Positions 35,901-49,900 of a stretch of DNA of 64,000 bases are shown piece by piece. The notes under the pieces are model-generated. The model was not told the origin of the DNA, did not search any database, and worked only from the letters and a program-made list of their open reading frames with translations. The position numbers and the translations under genes are program-made. Within the stretch, counting starts at the first letter, position 1, and every line of letters begins with the position of its first letter. Origin of the DNA: Rhabditoides inermis (lineage: Eukaryota; Nematoda; Chromadorea; Rhabditida; Rhabditidae); assembly GCA_963966185.1 (NCBI GenBank), contig CAWZYM010000276.1, forward strand, positions 643,501-707,500, given 5' to 3'.

Positions 35901-37812
35901 GCTTGATTCACGTCACGCACGCTTCTAGCACTTTCTGACAACGCCCTATGAGATGGTTCGAAGTTGAAACGCTTCGGATCATTCACAAAACGCGCGCTTC
36001 TCTCACTTTCTGAAAACAGTATACTCAATGGTTCAAAGATTAAACGTTTCGGATCATTCACAACACTGTTTGATTCACGTAACGCACGCTTCGTTTCGGA
36101 TCATTCACAGAACTGCTTGATTCACGTCACGCACGCTTCTAGCACCTTTTGACAACGTCCTATGCAATGGTTCGAAGTTGAAACGCTTCGGATCATTCAC
36201 AAAACGCGCGCTTCTCTCACTTTCTGAAAACAGTCTACTCAATGGTTCGAAGATGAAACGTTTCGGATCATCCACAAAACTGCTTGATTCACGTCACGCA
36301 CGCTTCTAGCACCTTCTGACAACGCCCTATGCGATGGTTCGAAGCTGAAACGCTACGGATCATTCACAAAACGCGCGCTTTTCTCACTTTTTAAAAACAG
36401 TCTACTCAATGGTTCGAAGATGAAACGTTTCGGATCATTCACAAAACTGCTTGATTCACGTCACGCACGCTTCTCTCACTTTTTGAAAACAGTCTTCTCA
36501 ATGGTTCGAAGTTGAAACGCTTCGGATCATTCACAATACGCGCGCTTCTCTCACTTTCTGAAAACAGTCTACTTAAAGGTTCGAAGATGAAACGTTTCGG
36601 ATCATTCACAAAACTGCTTGATTCACGTCACGCACGCTTCTAGCACCTTTTGACAACGCCCTCTGCATTTGTTCGAAGTTGAAACTCTTCCGATCATTCA
36701 CAAAACGCGCGCTTCTCTCACTTTCTGAAAACAGTCTACTCAATGGTTCGAAGATGAAACGTTTCGGATCATTCACAAAACTGCTTGATTCACGTCACGC
36801 ACGCTTCTCTCACTTTTTGAAAACAGTCTACTCAATGGTTCGAAGTTGAAACACTTCGGATCATTCACAAAACGCGCGCTTTTCTTCTTTTTTGAAAACA
36901 GTCTACTCAATGGTTCGAAGATGAAACGTTTCGGATCATTTACAAAACTGCTTGATTCACGTCACGCACGCTTCTAGCACCTTCTGACAACGTCCTATGC
37001 AATGGTTCGAAGATGAAACGCTTTGGATCATTCATCATTCACAAAACGCTTCCTTTCTCACTTTCTGAAAACAGTCTACTCAATGATTCGAAGATGAAAC
37101 GTTTCGGATCATTCACAAAACTGCTTGATTCACGTCACGCACGCTTCTAGCACCTTCTGACAACGTCCTATGCAATGGTTCGAAGTTGAAACGCTTCGGA
37201 TCATTCACAAAACGCGCGCTTCTCTCACTTCCTGAAAACAGTCTACTCAATGGTTCGAAGATGAAACGTTTCGGACCATTCGCAGAACTGCTTGATTCAC
37301 GTAACGCACGCTTCTAGCACCTTCTGACAACGCCCTATGCGATAGTTCGAAGTTGAAACGCTACGGATCATTCACAAAACGCGCGCTTTTCTCACTTTTT
37401 GAAAACAGTCTACTCAATGGTTAGAAGATGAAACGTTTCGGATCATTCACAGCACTGCTTGATTTACGTAACGCACGCTTCTCTCACTTTTTGAAAACAG
37501 TTTACTTAATGGTTCGAAGTGACATGCTTCGGATCATTCACCAAACTGCTTGATTCACGTCACGCACGCTTCTAGCACCTTCTGACATCGTCCTCTGCAA
37601 TGGTTCGAAGTTGAAACGCTTCGGATAGTTCACAAAACGCGCGCTTCTCTCACTTTCTGAAAACAGTCTACTCAATGATTCGAAGATGAAACGTTTCGGA
37701 TCATTCACAACACTGTTTGAATCACGTCACGCACGCTTCTAGCACCTTTTGACAACGCCCTATGCAATGGTTCGAAGTTGAAACGCTTCGGATCATTCAC
37801 AATACGCGCGCT

Positions 37813-40800
37813 TTTCTCACTTTTTGAAAACAGTCTACTCAATGGTTCGAAGATGAAACGTTTCGGATCATTCACAAAACTGCTTGATTCACGTCACGCA
37901 CGCTTCTAGCACCTTCTGACAACGTCCTATGCAATGGTTCGAAGTTGAAAAGCTTCGGATCTTTCACAAAACGCGCGCTTCTCTCACTTTCTGAAAACAG
38001 TCTACTCAATGGTTCGAAGATGAAACGTTTCGGATCATTCACAAAACTGCTTGATTCACGTCACGCACGCTTCTAGCACTTTCTGACAACGCCCTATGCG
38101 ATGGTTCGAAGTTGAAACGCTTCGGATCATTCACAAAACGCGCGCTTCTCTCACTTTCTGAAAACAGTCTACTCAATGGTTCGAAGATGAAACGTTTCGG
38201 ATCATTCACAAAACTGCTTGATTCACGTCACGCACGCTTCTAGCACTTTCTGACAACGCCCTATGAGATGGTTCGAAGTTGAAACGCTTCGGATCATTCA
38301 CAAAACGCGCGCTTCTCTCACTTTCTGAAAACAGTATACTCAATGGTTCAAAGATTAAACGTTTCGGATCATTCACAACACTGTTTGATTCACGTAACGC
38401 ACGCTTCGTTTCGGATCATTCACAGAACTGCTTGATTCACGTCACGCACGCTTCTAGCACCTTTTGACAACGTCCTATGCAATGGTTCGAAGTTGAAACG
38501 CTTCGGATCATTCACAAAACGCGCGCTTCTCTCACTTTCTGAAAACAGTCTACTCAATGGTTCGAAGATGAAACGTTTCGGATCATCCACAAAACTGCTT
38601 GATTCACGTCACGCACGCTTCTAGCACCTTCTGACAACGCCCTATGCGATGGTTCGAAGCTGAAACGCTACGGATCATTCACAAAACGCGCGCTTTTCTC
38701 ACTTTTTAAAAACAGTCTACTCAATGGTTCGAAGATGAAACGTTTCGGATCATTCACAAAACTGCTTGATTCACGTCACGCACGCTTCTCTCACTTTTTG
38801 AAAACAGTCTTCTCAATGGTTCGAAGTTGAAACGCTTCGGATCATTCACAATACGCGCGCTTCTCTCACTTTCTGAAAACAGTCTACTTAAAGGTTCGAA
38901 GATGAAACGTTTCGGATCATTCACAAAACTGCTTGATTCACGTCACGCACGCTTCTAGCACCTTTTGACAACGCCCTCTGCATTTGTTCGAAGTTGAAAC
39001 TCTTCCGATCATTCACAAAACGCGCGCTTCTCTCACTTTCTGAAAACAGTCTACTCAATGGTTCGAAGATGAAACGTTTCGGATCATTCACAAAACTGCT
39101 TGATTCACGTCACGCACGCTTCTCTCACTTTTTGAAAACAGTCTACTCAATGGTTCGAAGTTGAAACACTTCGGATCATTCACAAAACGCGCGCTTTTCT
39201 TCTTTTTTGAAAACAGTCTACTCAATGGTTCGAAGATGAAACGTTTCGGATCATTTACAAAACTGCTTGATTCACGTCACGCACGCTTCTAGCACCTTCT
39301 GACAACGTCCTATGCAATGGTTCGAAGATGAAACGCTTTGGATCATTCATCATTCACAAAACGCTTCCTTTCTCACTTTCTGAAAACAGTCTACTCAATG
39401 GTTCGAAGATGAAACGTTTCGGATCATTCACAGCACTGCTTGAATTACGTAACGCACGCTTCTCTCACTTTTTGAAAACAGTTTACTTAATGGTTCGAAG
39501 TGACATGCTTCGGATCATTCACCAAACTGCTTGTATCACGTCACGCACGCTTCTAGCACCTTCTGACAACGTCCTCTGCAATGGTTCGAAGTTGAAACGC
39601 TTCGGATAGTTCACAAAACGCGCGCTTCTCTCACTTTCTGAAAACAGTCTACTCAATGATTCGAAGATGAAACGTTTCGGATCATTCACAAAACTGCTTG
39701 ATTCACGTCACGCACGCTTCTAGCACCTTCTGACAACGTCCTATGCAATGGTTCGAAGTTGAAACGCTTCGGATCATTCACAATACGCGCGCTTCTCTCA
39801 CTTTCTGAAAACAGTCTACTTAAAGGTTCGAAGATGAAACGTTTCGGATCATTCACAAAACTGCTTGATTCACGTAACGCACGCTTCTAGCACCTTCTGA
39901 CAACGCCCTCTGCATTGGTTCGAAGATGAAACGCTTTGGATCATTCACAAAACGCACGCTTCTCTCACCTATTGAAAACAGTATACTCAATGGTTCAAAG
40001 ATTAAACGTTTCGGATCATTCACAACACTGTTTGATTCACGTAACGCACGCTTCGTTTCAGATCATTCACAAAACTGCTTGATTCACGTCACGCACGCTT
40101 CTAGCACCTTCTGACAACGCCCTATGCGATGGTTCGAAGTTGAAACGCTACGGATCATTCACAAAACGCGCGCTTTTCTCACTTTTTGAAAACAGTCTAC
40201 TCAATGGTTCGAAGATGAAACGTTTCGGATCATTCACAAAACTGCTTGATTCACGTCACGCACGCTTCTAGCACCTTCTGACAACGTCCTATGCAATGGT
40301 TCGAAGTTGAAAAGCTTCGGATCTTTCACAAAACGCGCGCTTCTCTCACTTTCTGAAAACAGTCTACTCAATGGTTCGAAGATGAAACGTTTCGGATCAT
40401 TCACAAAACTGCTTGATTCACGTCACGCACGCTTCTAGCACTTTCTGACAACGCCCTATGCGATGGTTCGAAGTTGAAACGCTTCGGATCATTCACAAAA
40501 CGCGCGCTTCTCTCACTTTCTGAAAACAGTCTACTCAATGGTTCGAAGATGAAACGTTTCGGATCATTCACAAAACTGCTTGATTCACGTCACGCACGCT
40601 TCTAGCACTTTCTGACAACGCCCTATGCGATGGTTCGAAGTTTAAACGCTTCGGATCATTCACAAAACGCGCGCTTCTCTCACTTTCTGAAAACAGTATA
40701 CTCAATGGTTCAAAGATTAAACGTTTCGGATCATTCACAACACTGTTTGATTCACGTAACGCACGCTTCGTTTCGGATCATTCACAGAACTGCTTGATTC

Positions 40801-42050
40801 ACGTCACGCACGCTTCTAGCACCTTTTGACAACGTCCTATGCAATGGTTCGAAGTTGAAACGCTTCGGATCATTCACAAAACGCGCGCTTCTCTCACTTT
40901 CTGAAAACAGTATACTCAATGGTTCAAAGATTAAACGTTTCGGATCATTCACAACACTGTTTGATTCACGTAACGCACGCTTCGTTTCGGATCATTCACA
41001 GAACTGCTTGATTCACGTCACGCACGCTTCTAGCACCTTTTGACAACGCCCTATGCGATGGTTCGAAGCTGAAACGCTACGGATCATTCACAAAACGCGC
41101 GCTTTTCTCACTTTTTGAAAACAGTCTACTCAATGGTTCGAAGATGAAACGTTTCGGATCATTCACAAAACTGCTTGATTCACGTCACGCACGCTTCTCT
41201 CACTTTTTGAAAACAGTCTTCTCAATGGTTCGAAGTTGAAACGCTTCGGATCATTCACAATACGCGCGCTTCTCTCACTTTCTGAAAACAGTCTACTTAA
41301 AGGTTCGAAGATGAAACGTTTCGGATCATTCACAAAACTGCTTGATTCACGTCACGCACGCTTCTAGCACCTTTTGACAACGCCCTCTGCATTTGTTCGA
41401 AGTTGAAACTCTTCGGATCATTCACAAAACGCGCGCTTCTCTCACTTTCTGAAAACAGTCTACTCAATGGTTCGAAGATGAAACGTTTCGGATCATTCAC
41501 AAAACTGCTTGATTCACGTCACGCACGCTTCTCTCACTTTTTGAAAACAGTCTACTCAATGGTTCGAAGTTGAAACACTTCGGATCATTCACAAAACGCG
41601 CGCTTTTCTTCTTTTTTGAAAACAGTCTACTCAATGGTTCGAAGATGAAACGTTTCGGATCATTTACAAAACTGCTTGATTCACGTCACGCACGCTTCTA
41701 GCACCTTCTGACAACGTCCTATGCAATGGTTCGAAGATGAAACGCTTTGGATCATTCATCATTCACAAAACGCTTCCTTTCTCACTTTCTGAAAACAGTC
41801 TACTCAATGGTTCGAAGATGAAACGTTTCGGATCATTCACAGCACTGCTTGATTTACGTAACGCACGCTTCTCTCACTTTTTGAAAACAGTTTACTTAAT
41901 GGTTCGAAGTGACATGCTTCAGATCATTCACCAAACTGCTTGTATCACGTCACGCACGCTTCTAGCACCTTCTGACAACGTCCTCTGCAATGGTTCGAAG
42001 TTGAAACGCTTCGGATAGTTCACAAAACGCGCGCTTCTCTCACTTTCTGA
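37813..42050 (+). repeat. Segmental duplicate, copy 2 (pairs with 24487-28850)
   Basis: Second copy of the ~4-kb segment, sharing the variants listed for copy 1. It lacks one 167-bp dimer near 39875 and has an extra T-containing stretch near 40855-41043. A partial third copy lies just upstream (about 35500-37040, offset 2315 from this copy). Confidence 0.8.
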
Positions 42051-43582
42051 AAACAGTCTACTCAATGATTCGAAGATGAAACGTTTCGGATCATTCACAA
42101 AACTGCTTGATTCACGTCACGCACGCTTCTAGCACCTTCTGACAACGTCCTATGCAATGGTTCGAAGTTGAAACGCTTCGGATGTTTCACAAAACGCGCG
42201 CTTCTCTCACTTTCTGAAAACAGTTTACTCAATGGTTCGAAGATGAAACGTTTCGGATCATTCACAAAACTGCTTGATTCACGTCACGCACGCTTCTAGC
42301 ACCTTCTGACAACGTCCTATGCAATGGTTCGAAGTTGAAACGCTTCGGATCATTCACAATACGTGCGCTTCTCTCACTTTCTGAAAACAGTCTACTCAAT
42401 GGTTCGAAGATGAAACGTTTCGGATCATTCACAGCACTGCTTGATTTACGTAACGCACGCTTCTCTCACTTTTTGAAAACAGTTTACTTAATGGTTCGAA
42501 GTGACATGCTTCGGATCATTCACCAAACTGCTTGATTCACGTCACGCACGCTTCTAGCACCTTCTGACAACGTCCTCTGCAATGGTTCGAAGTTGAAACG
42601 CTTCGGATAGTTCACAAAACGCGCGCTTCTCTCACTTTCTGAAAACAGTCTACTCAATGGTTCGAAGATGAAACGTTTCGGATCATTCACAAAACTGCTT
42701 GATTCACGTCACGCACGCTTCTAGCACCTTCTGACAACGTCCTATGCAATGGTTCGAAGTTGAAACGCTTGGGATCATTCACAAAACGCGCGCTTCTCTC
42801 ACTTTCTGAAAACAGTCTACTCAATGGTTCGAAGATGAAACGTTTCGGATCATTCACAACACTGTTTGAATCACGTCACGCACGCTTCTAGCCCCTTCTG
42901 ACAACGTCCCATGCAATGGTTCGAAGATGAAACGCTTTGGATCATTCATCATTCACAAAACGCTTCCTTTCTCACTTTCTGAAAACAGTCTACTCAATGG
43001 TTCGAAGATGAAACGTTTCGGATCATTCACAGCACTGCTTGATTTACGTAACGCACGCTTCTCTCACTTTTTGAAAACAGTTTACTTAATGGTTCGAAGT
43101 GACATGCTTCGGATCATTCACAAAACTGCTTGATTCACGTCACGCACGCTTCTAGCACCTTTTGACAACGCCCTATGCAATGGTTCGAAGTTGAAACTCT
43201 TCGGATCATTCACAAAACGCGCGCTTCTCTCACTTTCTGAAAACAGTCTACTCAATGGTTCGAAGATGAAACGTTTCGGACCATTCGCAGAACTGCTTGA
43301 TTCACGTCACGCACGCTTCTCTCACTTTTTGAAAACAGTCTACTCAATGGTTCGAAGTTGAAACACTTCGGATCATTCACAAAACGCGCGCTTTTCTCAC
43401 TTTTTGAAAACAGTCTACTCAATGGTTCGAAGATGAAACGTTTCGGATCATTTACAAAACTGCTCGATTCACGTCACGCACGCTTCTAGCACCTTCTGAC
43501 AACGTCCTATGCAATGGTTCGAAGTTGAAAAGCTTCGGATCTTTCACAAAACGCGCGCTTCTCTCACTTTCTGAAAGCAGTC

Positions 43583-43591
43583 TACTCAATG
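43583..43591 (+). repeat. Target-site duplication, left (9 bp)
   Basis: tactcaatg immediately before the MITE tip, repeated exactly at 43998-44006. The merged sequence is the normal S-unit word gtctactcaatggttcg, so the empty site can be rebuilt without change. Confidence 0.85.
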
Positions 43592-43997
43592 TAGGGACCC
43601 CAACAAACATTTGTGCGCTCCGGGCGAAATCCCGTCATCGTTATCAACTTATCAATACTGGACAAACTATGCGATCTAATTAGTCTAGAAAGTTCCGGAC
43701 GAATATTCTGATTGCAACCATACTCAATTCAAAGCATAGTATTCGCGGTATTAATATGAATTATCGATTAATCTACATTATGACGTCATTATTCCCGTTG
43801 ATTGGGGCACCCTCTCTGTCGCATTGCCCCATTGAAAGCGCGCGCTCCGGTGCGCGCGCTTGGCGCGGAATGGCGGCGCGTGTATCGAGTAAGCATACAA
43901 CATCTATATATCTTTCGAAACTACATAACTGATGTAATATTATCATGATAAAATGATAACGAAATTTCGAAATCTCAAATTTCGTTTGGGGTCCCTA
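43592..43997. mobile_element. 406-bp MITE with TAGGGACCCC tips
   Basis: A non-satellite block flanked by a 9-bp duplication. Tips are inverted: TAGGGACCCCAACAAACATTTG at the left against TAGGGACCCCAAACGAAATTTG (complement) at the right, so about 22 bp with small differences. The TAGGG start fits the hAT tip pattern (C/T)A(A/G)NG, but hAT duplications are normally 8 bp. MULE and Merlin elements make 8-10 bp. The interior has a CRE-like tgacgtca, an inverted CCAAT word and two hairpins. No transposase frame exists, so it is non-autonomous. Confidence 0.85.
43803..43860. other. Two hairpins inside the MITE
   Basis: First, tggggca (43803-43809) pairs with tgcccca (43825-43831). Second, agcgcgcgc (43837-43845) pairs with gcgcgcgct (43852-43860) around the six-base loop tccggt. 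Both are perfect in the stem. Function unknown. Confidence 0.7.
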
Positions 43998-45149
43998 TAC
44001 TCAATGGTTCGAAGATGAAACGTTTCGGATCATTCACAAAACTGCTTGATTCACGTCACGCACGCTTCTAGCACTTTCTGACAACGCCCTATGCGATGGT
44101 TCGAAGTTGAAACGCTTCGGATCATTCACAATACGTGCGCTTTTCTCACTTTCTGAAAACAGTCTACTCAATGGTTCGAAGATGAAACGTTTCGGATCAT
44201 TCACAAAACTGCTTGATTCACGTTACGCACGCTTCTCTCACCTTTTGAAAACAGTCTACCTAATGGTTCGAAGTTGAAACGCTTGGGATCATTCACAAAA
44301 CGCGCGCTTCTCTCACTTTCTGAAAACAGTATACTCAATGGTTCGAAGATGAAACGTTTCGGATCATTCACAACACTGTTTGAATCACGTCACGCACGCT
44401 TCTAGCACCTTCTGACAACGTCCTATGCAATGGTTCGAAGATGAAACGCTTTGGATCATTCATCATTCACAAAACGCTTCCTTTCTCACTTTCTGAAAAC
44501 AGTCTACTCAATGGTTCGAAGATGAAACGTTTCGGATCATTCACAGCACTGCTTGATTTACGTAACGCACGCTTCTCTCACTTTTTGAAAACAGTTTACT
44601 TAATGGTTCGAAGTGACATGCTTCGGATCATTCACCAAACTGCTTGATTCACGTCACGCACGCTTCTAGCACCTTCTGACAACGTCCTCTGCAATGGTTC
44701 GAAGATGAAACGTTTCGGATCATTCACAAAACTGCTTGATTCACGTCACGCACGCTTCTCTCACTTTTTGAAAACAGTCTACTCAATGGTTCGAAGTTGA
44801 AACACTTCGGATCATTCACAAAACGCGCGCTTTTCTCACTTTTTGAAAACAGTCTACTCAATGGTTCGAAGATGAAACGTTTCGGATCATTTACAAAACT
44901 GCTGGATTCACGTCACGCACGCTTCTAGCACCTTCTGACAACGTCCTATGCAATGGTTCGAAGTTGAAAAGCTTCGGATCTTTCACAAAACGCGCGCTTC
45001 TCTCACTTTCTGAAAACAGTCTACTCAATGGTTCGAAGATGAAACGTTTCGGATCATTTACAAAACTGCTTGATTCACGTCACGCACGCTTCTAGCACCT
45101 TCTGACAACGTCCTATTCAATGGTTCGAAGTTGAAAAGCTTCGGATCTT

Positions 45150-46913
45150 TCACAAAACGCGCGCTTCTCTCACTTTCTGAAAACAGTCTACTCAATGGTT
45201 CGAAGATGAAACGTTTCGGATCATTCACAAAACTGCTTGATTCACGTCACGCACGCTTCTCTCACTTTTTGAAAACAGTTTACTCAATGGTTCGAAGTTG
45301 AAACACTTCGGATCATTCACAAAACGCGCGCTTTTCTCACTTTTTGAAAACAGTCTACTCAATGGTTCGAAGATGAAACGTTTCGGATCATTTACAAAAC
45401 TGCTTGATTCACGTCACGCACGCTTCTAGCACCTTCTGACAACGTCCTATGCAATGGTTCGAAGTTGAAAAGCTTCGGATCTCTCACAAAACGCGCGCTT
45501 CTCTCACTTTCTGAAAACAGTCTACTCAATGGTTCGAAGATGAAACGTTTCGGATCATTTACAAAACTGCTTGATTCACGTCACGCACGCTTCTAGCACC
45601 TTCTGACAACGTCCTATGCAATGGTTCGAAGTTGAAAAGCTTCGGATCTTTCACAAAACGCGCGCTTCTCTCACTTTCTGAAAACAGTCTACTCAATGGT
45701 TCGAAGATGAAACGTTTCGGATCATTCACAAAACTGCTTGATTCACGTCACGCACGCTTCTAGCACTTTCTGACAACGCCCTATGCGATGGTTCGAAGTT
45801 GAAACGCTTCGGATCATTCACAAAACGCGCGCTTCTCTCACTTTCTGAAAGCAGTCTACTCAATGGTTCGAAGATGAAACGTTTCGGATCATTCACAACA
45901 CTGTTTGATTCACGTAACGCACGCTTCGTTTCGGATCATTCACAGAACTGCTTGATTCACGTCACGCACGCTTCTAGCACCTTTTGACAACGTCCTATGC
46001 AATGGTTCGAAGTTGAAACGCTTCGGATCATTCACAAAACGCGCGCTTCTCTCACTTTCTGAAAACAGTCTACTCAATGGTTCGAAGATGAAACGTTTCG
46101 GATCATTCACAAAACTGCTTGATTCACGTCACGCACGCTTCTCTCACTTTTTGAAAACAGTTTACTCAATGGTTCGAAGTTGAAACACTTCGGATCATTC
46201 ACAAAACGCGCGCTTTTCTCACTTTTTGAAAACAGTCTACTCAATGGTTCGAAGATGAAACGTTTCGGATCATTTACAAAACTGCTTGATTCACGTCACG
46301 CACGCTTCTAGCACCTTCTGACAACGTCCTATGCAATGGTTCGAAGTTGAAAAGCTTCGGATCTCTCACAAAACGCGCGCTTCTCTCACTTTCTGAAAAC
46401 AGTCTACTCAATGGTTCGAAGATGAAACGTTTCGGATCATTTACAAAACTGCTTGATTCACGTCACGCACGCTTCTAGCACCTTCTGACAACGTCCTATG
46501 CAATGGTTCGAAGTTGAAAAGCTTCGGATCTTTCACAAAACGCGCGCTTCTCTCACTTTCTGAAAACAGTCTACTCAATGGTTCGAAGATGAAACGTTTC
46601 GGATCATTCACAAAACTGCTTGATTCACGTCACGCACGCTTCTAGCACTTTCTGACAACGCCCTATGCGATGGTTCGAAGTTGAAACGCTTCGGATCATT
46701 CACAAAACGCGCGCTTCTCTCACTTTCTGAAAGCAGTCTACTCAATGGTTCGAAGATGAAACGTTTCGGATCATTCACAACACTGTTTGATTCACGTAAC
46801 GCAAGCTTCGTTTCGGATCATTCACAGAACTGCTTGATTCACGTCACGCACGCTTCTAGCACCTTTTGACAACGTCCTATGCAATGGTTCGAAGTTGAAA
46901 CGCTTCGGATCAT
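45150..46913 (+). repeat. Tandem duplication, 882-bp module
   Basis: Copies at about 45150-46031 and 46032-46913 (offset 882). A further copy lies at about 47675-48540 with a one-base deletion (gaagttaaaagc near 47990). The cgcaagcttcg change in the T unit appears at 46802, 47183, 48443 and 50542, but not at 45920, so modules with and without it are interspersed. Confidence 0.78.
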
Positions 46914-49900
46914 TCACAAAACGCGCGCTTCTCTCACTTTCTGAAAACAGTCTACTCAATGGTTCGAAGATGAAACGTTTCGGATCATCCACAAAACTGC
47001 TTGATTCACGTCACGCACGCTTCTAGCACCTTCTGACAACGCCCTATGCGATGGTTCGAAGCTGAAACGCTTCGGATCATTCACAAAACGCGCGCTTCTC
47101 TCACTTTCTGAAAGCAGTCTACTCAATGGTTCGAAGATGAAACGTTTCGGATCATTCACAACACTGTTTGATTCACGTAACGCAAGCTTCGTTTCGGATC
47201 ATTCACAGAACTGCTTGATTCACGTCACGCACGCTTCTAGCACCTTTTGACAACGTCCTATGCAATGGTTCGAAGTTGAAAAGCTTCGGATCTTTCACAA
47301 AACGCGCGCTTCTCTCACTTTCTGAAAACAGTCTACTCAATGGTTCGAAGATGAAACGTTTCGGATCATTCACAAAACTGCTTGATTCACGTCACGCACG
47401 CTTCTAGCACTTTCTGACAACGCCCTATGCGATGGTTCGAAGTTGAAACGCTTCGGATCATTCACAAAACGCGCGCTTCTCTCACTTTCTGAAAGCAGTC
47501 TACTCAATGGTTCGAAGATGAAACGTTTCGGATCATTCACAACACTGTTTGATTCACGTAACGCACGCTTCGTTTCGGATCATTCACAGAACTGCTTGAT
47601 TCACGTCACGCACGCTTCTAGCACCTTTTGACAACGTCCTATGCAATGGTTCGAAGTTGAAACGCTTCGGATCATTCACAAAACGCGCGCTTCTCTCACT
47701 TTCTGAAAACAGTCTACTCAATGGTTCGAAGATGAAACGTTTCGGATCATTCACAAAACTGCTTGATTCACGTCACGCACGCTTCTCTCACTTTTTGAAA
47801 ACAGTTTACTCAATGGTTCGAAGTTGAAACACTTCGGATCATTCACAAAACGCGCGCTTTTCTCACTTTTTGAAAACAGTCTACTCAATGGTTCGAAGAT
47901 GAAACGTTTCGGATCATTTACAAAACTGCTTGATTCACGTCACGCACGCTTCTAGCACCTTCTGACAACGTCCTATGCAATGGTTCGAAGTTAAAAGCTT
48001 CGGATCTCTCACAAAACGCGCGCTTCTCTCACTTTCTGAAAACAGTCTACTCAATGGTTCGAAGATGAAACGTTTCGGATCATTTACAAAACTGCTTGAT
48101 TCACGTCACGCACGCTTCTAGCACCTTCTGACAACGTCCTATGCAATGGTTCGAAGTTGAAAAGCTTCGGATCTTTCACAAAACGCGCGCTTCTCTCACT
48201 TTCTGAAAACAGTCTACTCAATGGTTCGAAGATGAAACGTTTCGGATCATTCACAAAACTGCTTGATTCACGTCACGCACGCTTCTAGCACTTTCTGACA
48301 ACGCCCTATGCGATGGTTCGAAGTTGAAACGCTTCGGATCATTCACAAAACGCGCGCTTCTCTCACTTTCTGAAAGCAGTCTACTCAATGGTTCGAAGAT
48401 GAAACGTTTCGGATCATTCACAACACTGTTTGATTCACGTAACGCAAGCTTCGTTTCGGATCATTCACAGAACTGCTTGATTCACGTCACGCACGCTTCT
48501 AGCACCTTCTGACAACGCCCTATGCGATGGTTCGAAGTTGAAACGCTACGGATCATTCACAAAACGCGCGCTTTTCTCACTTTTTGAAAACAGTCTACTC
48601 AATGGTTCGAAGATGAAACGTTTCGGATCATTCACAAAACTGCTTGATTCACGTCACGCACGCTTCTCTCACTTTTTGAAAACAGTCTACTCAATGGTTC
48701 GAAGTTGAAACGCTTCGGATCATTCACAAAACGCGCGCTTTTCTCACTTTTTGAAAACAGTCTACTCAATGGTTCGAAGATGAAACGTTTCGGATCATTC
48801 ACAAAACTGCTTGATTCACGTCACGCACGCTTCTAGCACCTTCTGACAACGCCCTATGCGATGGTTCGAAGTTGAAACGCTACGGATCATTCACAAAACG
48901 CGCGCTTTTCTCACTTTTTGAAAACAGTCTACTCAATGGTTCGAAGATGAAACGTTTCGGATCATTTACAAAACTGTTTGATTCACGTCACGCACGCTTC
49001 TCTCACTTTTTGAAAACAGTCTACTCAATGGTTCGAAGTTGAAACGCTTCGGATCATTCACAAAACGCGCGCTTTTCTCACTTTTTGAAAACAGTCTACT
49101 CAATGGTTCGAAGATGAAACGTTTCGGATCATTTACAAATCTGCTCGATTCACGTCACGCACGCTTCTAGCACCTTCTGACAACGTCCTATGCAATGGTT
49201 CGAAGTTGAAAAGCTTCGGATCTTTCACAAAACGCGCGCTTCTCTCACTTTCTGAAAACAGTCTACTCAATGGTTCGAAGATGAAACGTTTCGGATCATT
49301 CACAAAACTGCTTGATTCACGTCACGCACGCTTCTAGCACTTTCTGACAACGTCCTCTGCAATGGTTCGAAGTTGAAACGCTTCGGATCATTCACAAAAC
49401 GCGCGCTTCTCTCACTTTCTGAAAACAGTCTACTCAATGGTTCGAAGATGAAACGTTTCGGATCATTCACAAAACTGCTTGATTCACGTCACGCACGCTT
49501 CTAGCACCTTTTGACAACGCCCTATGCATTGTTCGAAGTTGAAACGCTACGGATCATTCACAAAACGCGCGCTTTTCTCACTTTTTGAAAACAGTCTACT
49601 CAATGGTTCGAAGATGAAACGTTTCGGATCATTTACAAAACTGCTTGATTCACGTCACGCACGCTTCTAGCACCTTCTGACAACGTCCTATGCAATGGTT
49701 CGAAGTTGAAAAGCTTCGGATCTCTCACAAAACGCGCGCTTCTCTCACTTTCTGAAAACAGTCTACTCAATGGTTCGAAGATGAAACGTTTCGGATCATT
49801 TACAAAACTGCTTGATTCACGTCACGCACGCTTCTAGCACCTTCTGACAACGTCCTATGCAATGGTTCGAAGTTGAAAAGCTTCGGATCTTTCACAAAAC

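Larger units (their letters stand above)
12331..43591 (+). repeat. Satellite array, block B
   Basis: 31 kb of uninterrupted satellite. It begins with the second half of the T unit split by the insertion. S, L, hybrid, T and X units are mixed in higher-order modules, several of which are duplicated in tandem. Variants appear in order: cgctacggatc units from about 16.4 kb, and gaaaagcttcgg (a HindIII site) from about 24.6 kb. All units keep the same orientation. No gene is seen. Confidence 0.96.
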
